From contig JAFRGD010000030.1 of assembly GCA_017433975.1 (NCBI GenBank), positions 1 through 50,467 of the forward strand: a stretch of 50,467 bases of DNA. The letters run 5' to 3'. This document shows positions 38,304 to 47,631 of this stretch, piece after piece. A model generated the notes under the pieces. The model searched no databases. It was not told the DNA's origin and saw nothing but the letters and a program-made list of their open reading frames with translations. Position 1 is the stretch's first letter, and every line of letters begins with the position of its first letter. The DNA comes from Mogibacterium sp. (GTDB lineage Bacteria; Bacillota; Clostridia; Peptostreptococcales; Anaerovoracaceae). Made by a program: the position numbers and the translations under genes.

Positions 38304-39575
38304 ATGATTAAGATTTATAACTTTGGAGAAGTAGATAATGCAGAATTGTTCGCGCGGACGGAGATGCCGGTGGACGTCGAGGACGCGGTCAGCGCAATCA
38401 TCGACAACGTCCGGCAGAACGGCGACGCCGCGCTCCGGGACTACGGGGTGCGCTTCGACCGGATGCCGGCCGACCTGCCGCTCGAGGTGACGCGCGAGGA
38501 GATCGAGGCGGCGTACCAGTCGATTGACCCGGAGCTCATCGCGGTGATGGAAGAAGCCGCGGAAAACATCCGCGAATACCACCGCAGGCAGATCAATCCG
38601 GGCTATGAGATCCGCAAGGAAAACGGAATCGTACTGGGCCAGCGCGTCCTCCCGATCGATAAGGTCGGAATCTACATCCCGGGCGGTACCGCAGCGTACC
38701 CGTCGACGACACTGATGAACGTTGTGCCGGCCAAGATCGCCGGCGTCGGCGAAATCGTCATTACGACGCCGGCGAACGGCGGCGTCATCCGGCCGGTCAT
38801 CCTGGCCGCCGCCAAGATCGGCGGCGCCGACCGGATCTTCCGCGCCGGCGGCGCGCAGGCGGTCGCCGCGCTCGCGTACGGGACGGAGACGGTCCCGGCG
38901 GTCGACAAGATCGTCGGCCCGGGCAACGCCTACGTCGCGGAGGCCAAGCGCCAGGTGTTCGGCCGCGTCGGCATCGACATGATCGCCGGACCGAGCGAGA
39001 TCCTCGTCGTCGCGGACGGCAAGTCCGACCCGTACAAGATCGCGGCGGACATGCTTTCGCAGGCGGAGCACGACAAATTCGCGACGGCCGTCTTGGTCAC
39101 GGACTCCCGCGACCTCGCGGAGCAGGTGCGGGACGAACTCGAGCGCCAGCTCGCCGTCCTGCCGCGCGAAGAGATCGCGCGGGCTTCCATCGACAACAAC
39201 GGAAAGATCATCGTCGCGGACGACATTGCGAAGGCCATCGACATCGCCAACGAGATCGCACCGGAGCACTTCGAGCTTTGCGTGGACGACCCGTTCCCGC
39301 TCCTGCCGCGCATCCGGCACGCCGGGTCGGTCTTCCTCGGGAGAAACTGCCCGGAGGCGCTCGGCGACTACTTCGCTGGGCCGAACCATACGCTCCCGAC
39401 GAGCGGGACGGCGCGGTTCTACAGCCCGCTGTCGGTCGACGACTTCACCAAAAAGATGCAGTATTCGTACTATTCCGGCGAGGCGCTGTCCGAAGCTGCG
39501 GACAAGATCGCGAGATTTGCTAGAGAAGAAGGCCTCGAGGGCCACGCGCGGAGCGCGCTTTCGCGGAAGCAGTAG
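38304..39575 (+). CDS. hisD: Histidinol dehydrogenase
   Basis: 423 residues. Zinc enzyme oxidising histidinol to histidine in two NAD steps. Signatures: GIYIPGGTAAYPSTTLMN (about 118-135), GPGNAYVAEAKRQVFG, IAGPSEILVVAD, the catalytic Glu-His in APEHFELC (about 318), and FAGPNHTLPTSGTARF near the end. Length and motifs are complete. The gap to hisZG is 36 bases. Confidence 0.97.
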   Translation: MIKIYNFGEVDNAELFARTEMPVDVEDAVSAIIDNVRQNGDAALRDYGVRFDRMPADLPLEVTREEIEAAYQSIDPELIAVMEEAAENIREYHRRQINPGYEIRKENGIVLGQRVLPIDKVGIYIPGGTAAYPSTTLMNVVPAKIAGVGEIVITTPANGGVIRPVILAAAKIGGADRIFRAGGAQAVAALAYGTETVPAVDKIVGPGNAYVAEAKRQVFGRVGIDMIAGPSEILVVADGKSDPYKIAADMLSQAEHDKFATAVLVTDSRDLAEQVRDELERQLAVLPREEIARASIDNNGKIIVADDIAKAIDIANEIAPEHFELCVDDPFPLLPRIRHAGSVFLGRNCPEALGDYFAGPNHTLPTSGTARFYSPLSVDDFTKKMQYSYYSGEALSEAADKIARFAREEGLEGHARSALSRKQ

Positions 39576-39633
39576 GCGCATCACGATTGTTAATCAATGA
39601 AATCATTGCACATAGATTATTGAGGGGGCAGAG

Positions 39634-40698
39634 ATGAGCAGATATCTGAGAGAAGCGTATCAGGACTTTGAGGCGTATACGCCGGGCGAACAGCCGAAGG
39701 ACACCCAGTACGTCAAACTGAACACGAACGAGTCACCGTTCCCGCCAGCGCCGTCGGTTATCCGCGCGCTGAACGGGACGGATCTGGAGCGGCTGCGGCT
39801 CTATCCGGACCCGACCGGGAGCCGGCTCAAGACTAAGATCGGAGAGCTTTACGGCGTGGGACCGGAGAACGTCTTCCTGACCAACGGGTCGGACGACATC
39901 ATCAATTTTGCGTTCATGGCGTTCAACGACCCGGGGACGGAGATTGCGATGCCGGAGATCAGCTACAGCTTTTATAACGTCATCGCGAAACTGCACGCGA
40001 TCAAGCCATTGATCATCCCGCTCAAGGACGACATGACGATCGACCCGGCGGATTACATCGGCATCGGAAAGAACATCGTCATCCCGAATCCGAACGCGCC
40101 GACCGGGCTCGAACTCGGGCTGGACGCGATTGAGGCGATTGTGAAGTCCAACCCGGACAACGTCGTCCTGATCGACGAGGCGTACGTGGACTTCGGCGGG
40201 ACGTCCTCGGTGCCGCTGACCAAGAAGTATGACAACCTGCTCGTCTCACAGACGTTCTCCAAGTCGCGGAGCTTCGCGGGCGGGCGGCTCGGCTTCGCCA
40301 TCGCGGACAAGGGGCTGATCGCGGACCTCGGCAAGATGCAGTTCTCGACCAACCCGTACAACGTCAACAACCTGACGCTGATCCTCGCGGAGGCGGCCAT
40401 CGACGCGGACGAGTACTACCAGGCGAACTGCCGGCGGATCGAGGCAATCCGCGAGGAGGCGATCCGGCAGCTCACAGCCCGCGGCTTTGACGTACTGCCG
40501 TCCAAGACGAACTTCGTCTTCGCGAAACACCGGACGATCTCCGGCGATGACATCTACAAGGGCCTCAAGGCGCGCGGCGTGCTCGTGCGGCACTTCAGCG
40601 ACCCGAAGATCACGGATTATTGCAGAATCACGATCGGTAACGAAGCGCAGATGCAGACGCTTTATGATAAACTGGATGAACTCATGAGTCAGGCCTGA
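39634..40698 (+). CDS. hisC: Histidinol-phosphate aminotransferase
   Basis: 354 residues, GAGGGGG before the ATG. Fold type I PLP aminotransferase: KLNTNESPFPP, FLTNGSDDIINFAF, IPNPNAPTGLEL, VLIDEAYVDFGG and the PLP lysine in SQTFSKSRSFAGGRLGFAI (about 208-226). It transaminates imidazole-acetol phosphate with glutamate. A 14-base palindrome CAATGA-AA-TCATTG (39595-39608) stands in the gap before it. Confidence 0.96.
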   Translation: MSRYLREAYQDFEAYTPGEQPKDTQYVKLNTNESPFPPAPSVIRALNGTDLERLRLYPDPTGSRLKTKIGELYGVGPENVFLTNGSDDIINFAFMAFNDPGTEIAMPEISYSFYNVIAKLHAIKPLIIPLKDDMTIDPADYIGIGKNIVIPNPNAPTGLELGLDAIEAIVKSNPDNVVLIDEAYVDFGGTSSVPLTKKYDNLLVSQTFSKSRSFAGGRLGFAIADKGLIADLGKMQFSTNPYNVNNLTLILAEAAIDADEYYQANCRRIEAIREEAIRQLTARGFDVLPSKTNFVFAKHRTISGDDIYKGLKARGVLVRHFSDPKITDYCRITIGNEAQMQTLYDKLDELMSQA

Positions 40699-40719
40699 CG
40701 GGCAGAAGGGAGTCAAACG

Positions 40720-41973
40720 ATGAGAAACGCGGAGATCAGCAGAAAAACGGCGGAGACCGAAATATCGCTGTGGCTGGAACTGGACGGCTGCGGCAACTCC
40801 AATATTGACACCGGCGTCGGCTTCATGGACCACATGCTCACGCTGCTCGCCAAGCACGCGCGGTTTGACCTGGTGGTGAAGTGCGTCGGCGATACGTACG
40901 TGGACGACCACCACTCGGTCGAAGACATCGGCATCGCGCTCGGCAAGGCGTTTGCGGACGCGCTGGGCGAAAAGCGCGGCATCAACCGGTACGCGGACAC
41001 GACGCTCGCGATGGACGAGGCGCTCGTGCTGACGTCGCTCGACATCTCGGGCCGGACGTACCTCGGCTATGAGCTGAACATCCCGACGCAAAAGGTCGGA
41101 ACCTTTGACACCGAACTCGTGGAGGAGTTCCTGATGGCCTTCGTGCGGACCGCGCAGGTCACGCTGCACGTGATGGGGCTTCGCGGAAAGAACTCGCACC
41201 ACGTCATCGAGTGCCTGTTCAAGTCGCTCGCGCGGACGCTGCGGCACGCGGTCGCCATCGACCAGGCCTTTGCGGACGACATCCCGTCGACCAAGGGCGT
41301 ACTCGACGACGGTATCGTCGACGAGGAGATTCCCGGCGCGGACGACGACATGATGGACGCGTACGATGAGCTCGGGGAGCTCGATTACGAAGAACCGGAA
41401 CCGGAGGAAGCGCCTGCGGAGGAACCGCTTCCCCCCTCGGCAGAGCCGGAGACGGTAATCGAGAGCGTGGCAGAGCCGGAGCCAGTCGTCGAACCGGAAC
41501 CGGAGACGGTCGAGGAGCTTTTGAAAGATTTCGTGCCTGAGCCGGAACCAGCCGTTGAACCGGAACCAGAGCCAGAACCGAGATTCGGGCTGGAACCGGA
41601 GCCGGAGCCAGCGCCGGAAGAAGAGTACTACGACGAGATCGAGGCCGAACGCGCGGCCGACAACGCCAAGGCGCTCTACTCGTTTACCTTGCATGACATC
41701 GAGCAGCCGGACGAGATCACATACGAACCGTACGACGAAGACCTGATTTTCGACAACGCGGAGTCCATCTACGACGAGTACGACGACCCGTCGGTAGACG
41801 ACATCGACCGGCTCGCGGAGCAGATGGCGCGGAACAACCTCTACGAGCAGCGGCGGTCCGCTTCGACGGGCCTCGCCGACGACGCGTACGGGGTTGGAAT
41901 CGCGCGGGGGTACACCGGCATGGACCTGCCGGTCCGCGACGTCGAGGAAGAACTCGAAAAGGGGCGGCGCTGA
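40720..41973 (+). CDS. hisB: Imidazoleglycerol-phosphate dehydratase with long acidic C-terminal tail
   Basis: 417 residues, about twice the family's 195. Residues 1-195 are a complete dehydratase: GFMDHMLTLLAKH, DDHHSVEDIGIALG and HHVIECLFKSLARTLRHA hold the manganese-binding His/Glu residues, and the domain closes at the usual IPSTKGVL (about 187-194). Residues 196-417 have no counterpart in the family that I know. There is an Asp-rich stretch, a Glu-Pro repeat (EPEPVVEPEPETVEEL and relatives), then an acidic region with short helices (IDRLAEQMARNNLYEQRR). The tail is not a fused HisN/HAD phosphatase. Its stop overlaps the hisH start (TGATG). Confidence 0.93.
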   Translation: MRNAEISRKTAETEISLWLELDGCGNSNIDTGVGFMDHMLTLLAKHARFDLVVKCVGDTYVDDHHSVEDIGIALGKAFADALGEKRGINRYADTTLAMDEALVLTSLDISGRTYLGYELNIPTQKVGTFDTELVEEFLMAFVRTAQVTLHVMGLRGKNSHHVIECLFKSLARTLRHAVAIDQAFADDIPSTKGVLDDGIVDEEIPGADDDMMDAYDELGELDYEEPEPEEAPAEEPLPPSAEPETVIESVAEPEPVVEPEPETVEELLKDFVPEPEPAVEPEPEPEPRFGLEPEPEPAPEEEYYDEIEAERAADNAKALYSFTLHDIEQPDEITYEPYDEDLIFDNAESIYDEYDDPSVDDIDRLAEQMARNNLYEQRRSASTGLADDAYGVGIARGYTGMDLPVRDVEEELEKGRR

Positions 41974-42584
41974 TGGATATTAAAATGATCGACTACGGGG
42001 TGGGGAACCTGTTTTCGCTCCGGTCTTCGTTCGCGGCGGTTGGCGTCGACATCGAGGCGACGAACGACGTGGACAAGATCCGAAATGCAGATAAACTGGT
42101 GCTGCCGGGCGTCGGGGCGTTCCGCGACGCGATCGCGGCGCTTCGGGAGACCGGCCTTGACATCGTGGTCTGCGAGGAGGCGGCAAAGGGAAAGCCCCTC
42201 ATGGGGGTCTGCCTCGGCATGCAGCTTCTCTTTGACAAGAGCTTTGAATACGGAGAGTACGACGGCCTCGGACTGATTCCGGGCGAGGTCCGGTCCATCG
42301 AAGAGGTCGTCCCGGCGGGGCTGAACATCCCGCACATCGGCTGGAACCGTCTGGAACTTTGCAACGAAAGCCCTTTGCTCAAGTACATTAAGGATGGCGA
42401 CCACGTGTACTTCGTCCACTCCTATCAGGCCGTCACGGACGACGCGAACGTCATCGCCCGGACGGAATACGGCGCCCCGATCACGGCCGCCGTGCAGTGC
42501 GGAAACGTCTGCGGCTGCCAGTTCCACCCGGAGAAATCCGGCCGCGTGGGGCTGTCGATCCTGCGGGCGTTCTGCGAAATGTGA
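41973..42584 (+). CDS. hisH: Imidazole glycerol phosphate synthase, glutaminase subunit
   Basis: 203 residues. Class I glutamine amidotransferase feeding ammonia to HisF. The nucleophile elbow is GVCLGMQLLFD (Cys near residue 81), and the His-Glu pair is in CQFHPEKSG (about 183-191). VPAGLNIPHIGWN is the family segment at the HisF interface. It overlaps hisB by one base, and 47 bases separate it from hisA. Confidence 0.97.
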   Translation: MDIKMIDYGVGNLFSLRSSFAAVGVDIEATNDVDKIRNADKLVLPGVGAFRDAIAALRETGLDIVVCEEAAKGKPLMGVCLGMQLLFDKSFEYGEYDGLGLIPGEVRSIEEVVPAGLNIPHIGWNRLELCNESPLLKYIKDGDHVYFVHSYQAVTDDANVIARTEYGAPITAAVQCGNVCGCQFHPEKSGRVGLSILRAFCEM

Positions 42585-42631
42585 CGCAGTAACTTAAGCA
42601 ATATTATATAAAGTAATTTTGGAGAAAGACC

Positions 42632-43345
42632 ATGATCATATTACCGGCGATTGACCTGTACGGCGGCAAGGCCGTGCGGCTTCTCCGCGGCGCATACGAC
42701 CAGATGACGATTTACGATGACGTCCCGCTTCGGACGGCCCGCAAATTCAAGGAAGCCGGCGCGGAATGGATCCACATGGTGGACCTCGAAGGCGCGCGCG
42801 ACGGCAGCACGCCCAACATGGAGACGGTCCGCGGCATCATCGAAGAGACCGGTCTCAACGTGGAGATCGGCGGCGGCGTCCGCAGCATGGACACCGTGTC
42901 CAGATACATCCACGCCGGCGCGAAGCGCGTCATCCTCGGGACGAGCGCGGTGACCAACGAAAACTTCGTCTCGGAAGCGACGCGGATGTACGGTGACAGG
43001 ATCGCGGTCTCCGCGGACGTCCGGGACGGGTACGTCGCGATCCGCGGGTGGACAGAGGTGTCCGCCTATTCGCTTCGGGACTTTTGCGCGAGCATGGAGG
43101 CCAAGGGCGTCCGCACGATGATCTGCACGGACATCTCCAAGGACGGCGCCATGCAGGGCACCAACCTCGCGATGTACCGGGAGCTCAGCCGGGAGTTCAA
43201 CATGAACTTCATCGCCTCCGGCGGCGTGTCCTCGATGGACGACGTCCGCGCGCTCCGGGCGATGGACCTCTACGGCGCGATCATCGGCAAGGCGTACTAC
43301 ACAGGCGCCATTGATATCAAAGAAGCGATCGAGGTGGCCAGATGA
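42632..43345 (+). CDS. hisA: ProFAR isomerase
   Basis: 237 residues. TIM-barrel isomerase converting ProFAR to PRFAR. N-terminal ILPAIDLYGGKAVRL with the catalytic Asp, GGGVRSMDTVSRYIHAGAKR, TDISKDGAMQGTN with the second Asp, and ASGGVSSMDDVRAL as the phosphate site. It overlaps hisF by four bases (ATGA). Confidence 0.97.
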   Translation: MIILPAIDLYGGKAVRLLRGAYDQMTIYDDVPLRTARKFKEAGAEWIHMVDLEGARDGSTPNMETVRGIIEETGLNVEIGGGVRSMDTVSRYIHAGAKRVILGTSAVTNENFVSEATRMYGDRIAVSADVRDGYVAIRGWTEVSAYSLRDFCASMEAKGVRTMICTDISKDGAMQGTNLAMYRELSREFNMNFIASGGVSSMDDVRALRAMDLYGAIIGKAYYTGAIDIKEAIEVAR

Positions 43346-44100
43346 TTACAAAAAGAATCATACCGTGCCTGGACGTCCGGAACGGCCGGGTCGTCAAAGG
43401 CGTGAATTTTGAGGGGCTGCGCGACGTCAACTCCCCGGTGGAGCTTGGCAACTTCTATAGCGACAACGGCGCCGACGAGCTCGTATTCTACGACATCACC
43501 GCGAGCGCGGAGGGCCGCAGGCTGTTCACGGAGATCCTGACGGAGGTCGCGTCGACCATCTTCATCCCGCTGACGGTCGGCGGCGGCATCAACACCATCG
43601 ACGACTTCGACCGGGTGCTCAAGTGCGGCGCGGACAAGGTGAGTGTGAACAGCGGCGCGATCCGCAACCCGTCCCTTGTCAGAGAAGCCGCGCACAAATA
43701 CGGCGACCAGTGCGTCGTCCTCTCGGTCGACATCTCCCTGATCGACGGCAAGTACACCGTCTTCGCCAAGGGCGGCCGGGAGAACACAGGAATCGAAGCG
43801 ATCGACTGGATCAAGCAGTGCGTCTCGCTCGGCGCGGGCGAGGTCGTCGTCAACTCGATCGACACCGACGGTGTTAAGGGCGGCTTCGACCTGCCACTCG
43901 TCGCGGCCGTGTGCGACGCGGTCAACGTCCCGGTGATCGCCTCCGGCGGCGCGGGCAACATCCAGGACTTCGTCACGCTCTTTCGGGAGGTGCCGGACGT
44001 CTCGGCGGGCCTTGCGGCGTCCATCTTCCACTTCGGCGAGGTCGCCATCCCGGACCTCAAGCGGGAGCTCGCGGCCTGCGGCGTGAACGTCAGATTATAG
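43342..44100 (+). CDS. hisF: Imidazole glycerol phosphate synthase, cyclase subunit
   Basis: 252 residues. Barrel partner of HisH that closes the imidazole ring and releases [25 protein letters not shown] with the catalytic Asp11, [29 protein letters not shown] segment (here [15 protein letters not shown]) with Asp130 and [11 protein letters not shown] are all intact. Confidence 0.98.
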   Translation: MITKRIIPCLDVRNGRVVKGVNFEGLRDVNSPVELGNFYSDNGADELVFYDITASAEGRRLFTEILTEVASTIFIPLTVGGGINTIDDFDRVLKCGADKVSVNSGAIRNPSLVREAAHKYGDQCVVLSVDISLIDGKYTVFAKGGRENTGIEAIDWIKQCVSLGAGEVVVNSIDTDGVKGGFDLPLVAAVCDAVNVPVIASGGAGNIQDFVTLFREVPDVSAGLAASIFHFGEVAIPDLKRELAACGVNVRL

Positions 44101-44110
44101 AGGTGCAGAC

Positions 44111-44761
44111 ATGATCGATATCGAAAAACTGAAATTTGATGAAAAAGGGCTGATTCCGGCCATCGTCGTGGACGCGTATTCCGGCGAGGTGTTGACGCTG
44201 GCTTACATGAACCGGGAGAGCCTGCAGATCTCGATGGAGCGGGGGCTGACCTGCTTTTACTCGCGGAGCCGGCAGGAGCTGTGGCTCAAAGGGGAGACGA
44301 GCGGGAACTACCAGCACATCGTGAGCATCACGGCGGACTGCGACTGCGACGCGCTGCGCGTTTACGTCAAGAAGGACGGCCCGGCGTGCCACACCGGCGC
44401 GGAGTCGTGCTTCTTCAATGAGCTGTGGGCGAGCGAAGAGCTGTCCCGCTTCACGATGGACGACCTGATGGAGCTGATCCGCGGCCGCAAGACCGACCCG
44501 CAGGAGGGCTCGTACACGACGTACCTCTTCTCCAAGGGACTCGACAAGATCCTCAAGAAGGTCGGCGAGGAGTCGACGGAGGTCATCGTCGAAGCCAAGA
44601 ACCAGGATAAGGCGGAGACGGTTTACGAAATCTCCGATTTGGTGTATCATATTATGGTACTGATGATTGAAATGGGGATCTCGCTGGAGGACATCCGCGC
44701 GGAGCTCGCGGGGCGCCACGTGATCGACCACAAGGTCAAGCAGGAAAAGATGACGCAATAA
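44111..44761 (+). CDS. hisIE: Bifunctional phosphoribosyl-AMP cyclohydrolase / phosphoribosyl-ATP pyrophosphatase
   Basis: 216 residues. Residues 1-120: HisI with [33 protein letters not shown] and the zinc/magnesium motif [11 protein letters not shown]. Residues 125-210: HisE helical pyrophosphatase with [20 protein letters not shown] and EVIVEAKN, then [13 protein letters not shown]. It performs steps two and three of the pathway. The HisI-HisE fusion order is the common one. Confidence 0.97.
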   Translation: MIDIEKLKFDEKGLIPAIVVDAYSGEVLTLAYMNRESLQISMERGLTCFYSRSRQELWLKGETSGNYQHIVSITADCDCDALRVYVKKDGPACHTGAESCFFNELWASEELSRFTMDDLMELIRGRKTDPQEGSYTTYLFSKGLDKILKKVGEESTEVIVEAKNQDKAETVYEISDLVYHIMVLMIEMGISLEDIRAELAGRHVIDHKVKQEKMTQ

Positions 44762-44770
44762 GGAGACGAC

Positions 44771-45613
44771 ATGAGAGTCAAGACGAGTTTTCATACACAT
44801 ACGACGTACTGCGACGGCGTGAATACGGCGCGGGAGATGATCGAGGCCGCCATCGAGAAGGGCTTCGACGCCATCGGCTTCTCGGGGCACTCGCACACGG
44901 ACTTCGACGAGAGCTATGCAATGAGCCTGGAGGACTCCCGCCTGTATAAACGCGAGATTCTGGAGCTGAAGGAAGAATACAAGGATAAGATCAAGGTCTT
45001 CTGCGGGCTCGAATACGACTATTTCTCGGACGAATGGATCACCGGCTGGGACTTCAAGATCGGGTCGGTCCACTATGTTAAAAAGGACGGGATCTACATC
45101 CCTGTGGACGAGGCCGCGGACATCCTGCTCGACGCGGTGATCGAACACTACGCCGGGGACGTCTACGCGCTCTGCGAGGATTATTACGCGCAGATGGGCA
45201 ACATCGTGAAGAAAACCGAGTGCGACATCGTCGGGCACTTCGACCTCATCACCAAATTCAATGAGAGTTGCTTTACGCTCCCGACCGGGACGATCGTGCC
45301 GGGGGGCAACGGGCCGATGATCGACGAGAAGGATCCGCGGTACGTCGCCGCGTACACCGCCGCGCTCGACAAGATCCTCGGCGAACCGGGCGCCAAAGAC
45401 CGCCCGGAGAAGCGCCCGCTTTTTGAGATCAACACCGGCGCGATCTACCGCGGGTACCGGACCGCACCGTACCCGTCGGAGGACATCCTGCGCGCGATCA
45501 AGGCGCGCGGCGGCCGCGTGATCATCACGAGCGACGCGCACGACACCGAGGCGCTCGGCTTCTGGTATGAAGAGGCTGAGGAACTCGCGACGCGCCTCGG
45601 CTTCAAACTGTAG
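44771..45613 (+). CDS. hisK: Histidinol-phosphatase, PHP type
   Basis: 280 residues, nine bases after hisIE. PHP-domain phosphoesterase; metal ligands are visible in FHTHTTYCDG (8-17), FSGHSHTDF (about 37-45), GLEYDYFS, GHFDLITKF and TSDAHDTEALG (about 257-267). It makes histidinol from histidinol phosphate, supplying the activity that in some bacteria is fused to HisB. Last gene of the operon, before a strong terminator. Confidence 0.93.
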   Translation: MRVKTSFHTHTTYCDGVNTAREMIEAAIEKGFDAIGFSGHSHTDFDESYAMSLEDSRLYKREILELKEEYKDKIKVFCGLEYDYFSDEWITGWDFKIGSVHYVKKDGIYIPVDEAADILLDAVIEHYAGDVYALCEDYYAQMGNIVKKTECDIVGHFDLITKFNESCFTLPTGTIVPGGNGPMIDEKDPRYVAAYTAALDKILGEPGAKDRPEKRPLFEINTGAIYRGYRTAPYPSEDILRAIKARGGRVIITSDAHDTEALGFWYEEAEELATRLGFKL

Positions 45614-45628
45614 TACTAAGGCAATCGA

Positions 45629-45664
45629 AAAGCCCCGCCCGGCGATCCCGGGCGGGGCTTTGTG
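45629..45664. terminator. Terminator between hisK and nadE
   Basis: A 14-base perfect stem AAAGCCCCGCCCGG / CCGGGCGGGGCTTT with loop CGATC. It serves both convergent genes. Confidence 0.93.
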
Positions 45665-45683
45665 GTTCATCGGTATTGTCGGA

Positions 45684-46472
45684 CTATTCGTCCGCCTTGG
45701 TCGACAGCCGGTCGTACTTGAAGCAGTCCATGAAGCGGAGCTTGAAGAGGTTCCGCCGGTGCAGCCAGTCGATGCGGGCTTTGGTCGCGGCGTCTTCGAT
45801 CTCGCCGGTGCGGATGTAGTGGTCGAGCACCTCATACGTGAAGCCGAGCTTGTCCTCGTCGCTCATGCCGGAGAGGCCGTCGGACGGGACCTTCTCGATG
45901 AGGACGGACGGAACGCCGAGCAGGCGGCCGATCGCGCGGATCTCCGCCGTGGTGAAGCAGGAGACCGGGCTGAAGTCGCCGACGGAGTCACCGTACCGCG
46001 TCGAGTAGCCGACCCAGTCCTCGGAGAGGTTGCAGGTGTTGGCGACGCGGCCGTTCCGCGACTGACCGACGGCGTAGAGCGTCGACATCCGGAGGCGCGG
46101 CGGCAGGTTGATGATGGAATCATTCTGTATCTCGATGCCGGCGGAGCCGATCTGTTCGATCAGCGCGTCATACGCACCTTTGATATTGACGACATAGTGC
46201 TCGATCCCGAGGTGGTTGACGAGCAGCTTGGCCATGTCGATGTCGGCCTGTTCCCCGTTCGGCATCAATACGCCGACGACGCGGTCCTTGCCAAGCGCCT
46301 CGACGAGGAGGGCGGCGACGATGGAGCTGTCCTTGCCTCCGCTGATCCCGATGATGGCGTTGCAGCCCGGGCCGTTGACCTCAAACCAGTCCCGAATCCA
46401 CTGGACCGTTGCGTCCTTGGCGTGGGCGGCGTCAAATTCGTATCCTCTGAAATCTTTCATCTCATTACTCAT
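45684..46472 (-). CDS. nadE: NAD synthetase, ammonia-dependent
   Basis: 262 residues from ATG 46472, with AAAGGAG six bases upstream; a longer start at 46496 ignores this site. Amidates deamido-NAD with ammonia and ATP. The ATP pyrophosphatase P-loop is IIGISGGKDSSIVAALL (about 40-56). VANTCNLSEDWVGYSTRYGD and GDFSPVSCFTTAEIRAIG form the NaAD site. There is no glutaminase domain, so it depends on free ammonia or another source. Monocistronic. Confidence 0.95.
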   Translation of the reverse strand: MSNEMKDFRGYEFDAAHAKDATVQWIRDWFEVNGPGCNAIIGISGGKDSSIVAALLVEALGKDRVVGVLMPNGEQADIDMAKLLVNHLGIEHYVVNIKGAYDALIEQIGSAGIEIQNDSIINLPPRLRMSTLYAVGQSRNGRVANTCNLSEDWVGYSTRYGDSVGDFSPVSCFTTAEIRAIGRLLGVPSVLIEKVPSDGLSGMSDEDKLGFTYEVLDHYIRTGEIEDAATKARIDWLHRRNLFKLRFMDCFKYDRLSTKADE

Positions 46473-46502
46473 GGCGAACTCCTTTCCGGCTCTCACGCAA
46501 AG

Positions 46503-46531
46503 ATTTTATCACACACAGGCGCGGCTGACAA
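46503..46531 (-). promoter_or_regulatory. nadE promoter
   Basis: On the minus strand TTGTCA (46531-46526), 17 bases, TAAAAT (46508-46503). Confidence 0.75.
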
Positions 46532-46539
46532 TGCGGCAG

Positions 46540-46568
46540 TTGAAAGACCGCGGGTTTTACGTTACAAT
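46540..46568 (+). promoter_or_regulatory. Promoter of the yhaM-recD2 genes
   Basis: TTGAAA (46540-46545), 17 bases, TACAAT (46563-46568). It is back to back with the nadE promoter, the two -35 boxes only eight bases apart. Confidence 0.75.
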
Positions 46569-46639
46569 TAGCACGTCGGAGGGGGATGCGCACCGGCGAG
46601 GCGTTCCGACAGACTGATTACATTATAGCGGAGGACAGA

Positions 46640-47599
46640 ATGAAGAAATATTACACGACAAATCTGAAAGACGGCGAGACCTTCGACGACTTTTTCATGA
46701 TCAAGAGTTTGTATATAAAGGCGGGGACGACGGGCAAACAATACCTCGACATGATCCTGTCGGACGCGACCGGCGAGGTCGTGGCCAAGAAATGGGATTT
46801 GGACGAAGCGGAGATCGCGACGTACGAGAAGACCGTTCCGGGCTGCATCGTCAAGGTGCGCGCGCAGGTCACCGACTGGCGCGGGCAGCGGCAGCTCCGC
46901 GTGACCAAAATGCGCTTTGCGCAGGCGGGCGACGGGGTCGATAACAACGACTTCTTCAAGGCTGCGCCGGAGGACCCGCAGGAGATGTACGACTTCATCG
47001 TCGGCAAGATTCAGGGGTTCACGGACCCGGACCTCCGGAACCTGTGCATGGCTCTCTATGAGGAGAACAAGGACAAACTCATGTATTACCCGGCGGCGAT
47101 GTCCAACCACCACGCGGAGTACGCGGGGCTTCTGTACCACGTCAAGCGCATGATGATGCTCGGCGAGCGGGCCTGCGAGGTCTACACGAACCTGTCCAGG
47201 GACCTGCTCCTCGCGGGCGTCGCGATTCACGACATCGAAAAACTGACCGAGATCCTCTCGGACGAGCACGGCGTCTCGCCGGGGTATTCGTTCGAGGGGC
47301 AGATGCTCGGCCACCTGGTGCAGGGCGTTAAGGTCGTCCACGACAAGTGCCGGGAGCTCGGCATCGGCTACGAGAAGGAGATTCTGCTCGAGCACATGGT
47401 CATTTCGCACCACTACGAGCCGGACTTCGGCAGCCCAAAGAAACCGCTCTTTCCGGAGGCGGAGGTCCTGCACTACCTCGACATGATCGACGCAAAGATG
47501 TTCGACATGGAGGACTCGCTCGCGGGCGTCGAGCCGGGCGGCTTCGGCGACAAGGTCTGGACGCTGGACAACCGCAAGCTTTATAAGAAAACATTCTGA
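46640..47599 (+). CDS. yhaM: YhaM-type 3'-5' exoribonuclease (OB-fold plus HD domain)
   Basis: 319 residues from ATG 46640 (GGAGGA upstream); a longer in-frame start at 46586 lacks a site. Residues 1-95 are an OB-fold nucleic-acid-binding domain (FFMIKSLYIKAGTTGKQYLD, VKVRAQVTDWRGQRQL). Residues about 150-310 are an HD metal-dependent domain: HHAEYAGLLYHVKRM, the HD pair in AIHDIEKLTEI, and HMVISHHYEPDFGSPKKP. It matches B. subtilis YhaM/S. aureus Cbf1 in layout and length and should trim RNA and perhaps DNA ends. recD2 follows after 32 bases. Confidence 0.93.
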   Translation: MKKYYTTNLKDGETFDDFFMIKSLYIKAGTTGKQYLDMILSDATGEVVAKKWDLDEAEIATYEKTVPGCIVKVRAQVTDWRGQRQLRVTKMRFAQAGDGVDNNDFFKAAPEDPQEMYDFIVGKIQGFTDPDLRNLCMALYEENKDKLMYYPAAMSNHHAEYAGLLYHVKRMMMLGERACEVYTNLSRDLLLAGVAIHDIEKLTEILSDEHGVSPGYSFEGQMLGHLVQGVKVVHDKCRELGIGYEKEILLEHMVISHHYEPDFGSPKKPLFPEAEVLHYLDMIDAKMFDMEDSLAGVEPGGFGDKVWTLDNRKLYKKTF

Positions 47600-47631
47600 G
47601 CGTCCGGGGATTCCCGGACCGGGGAGGCGCG

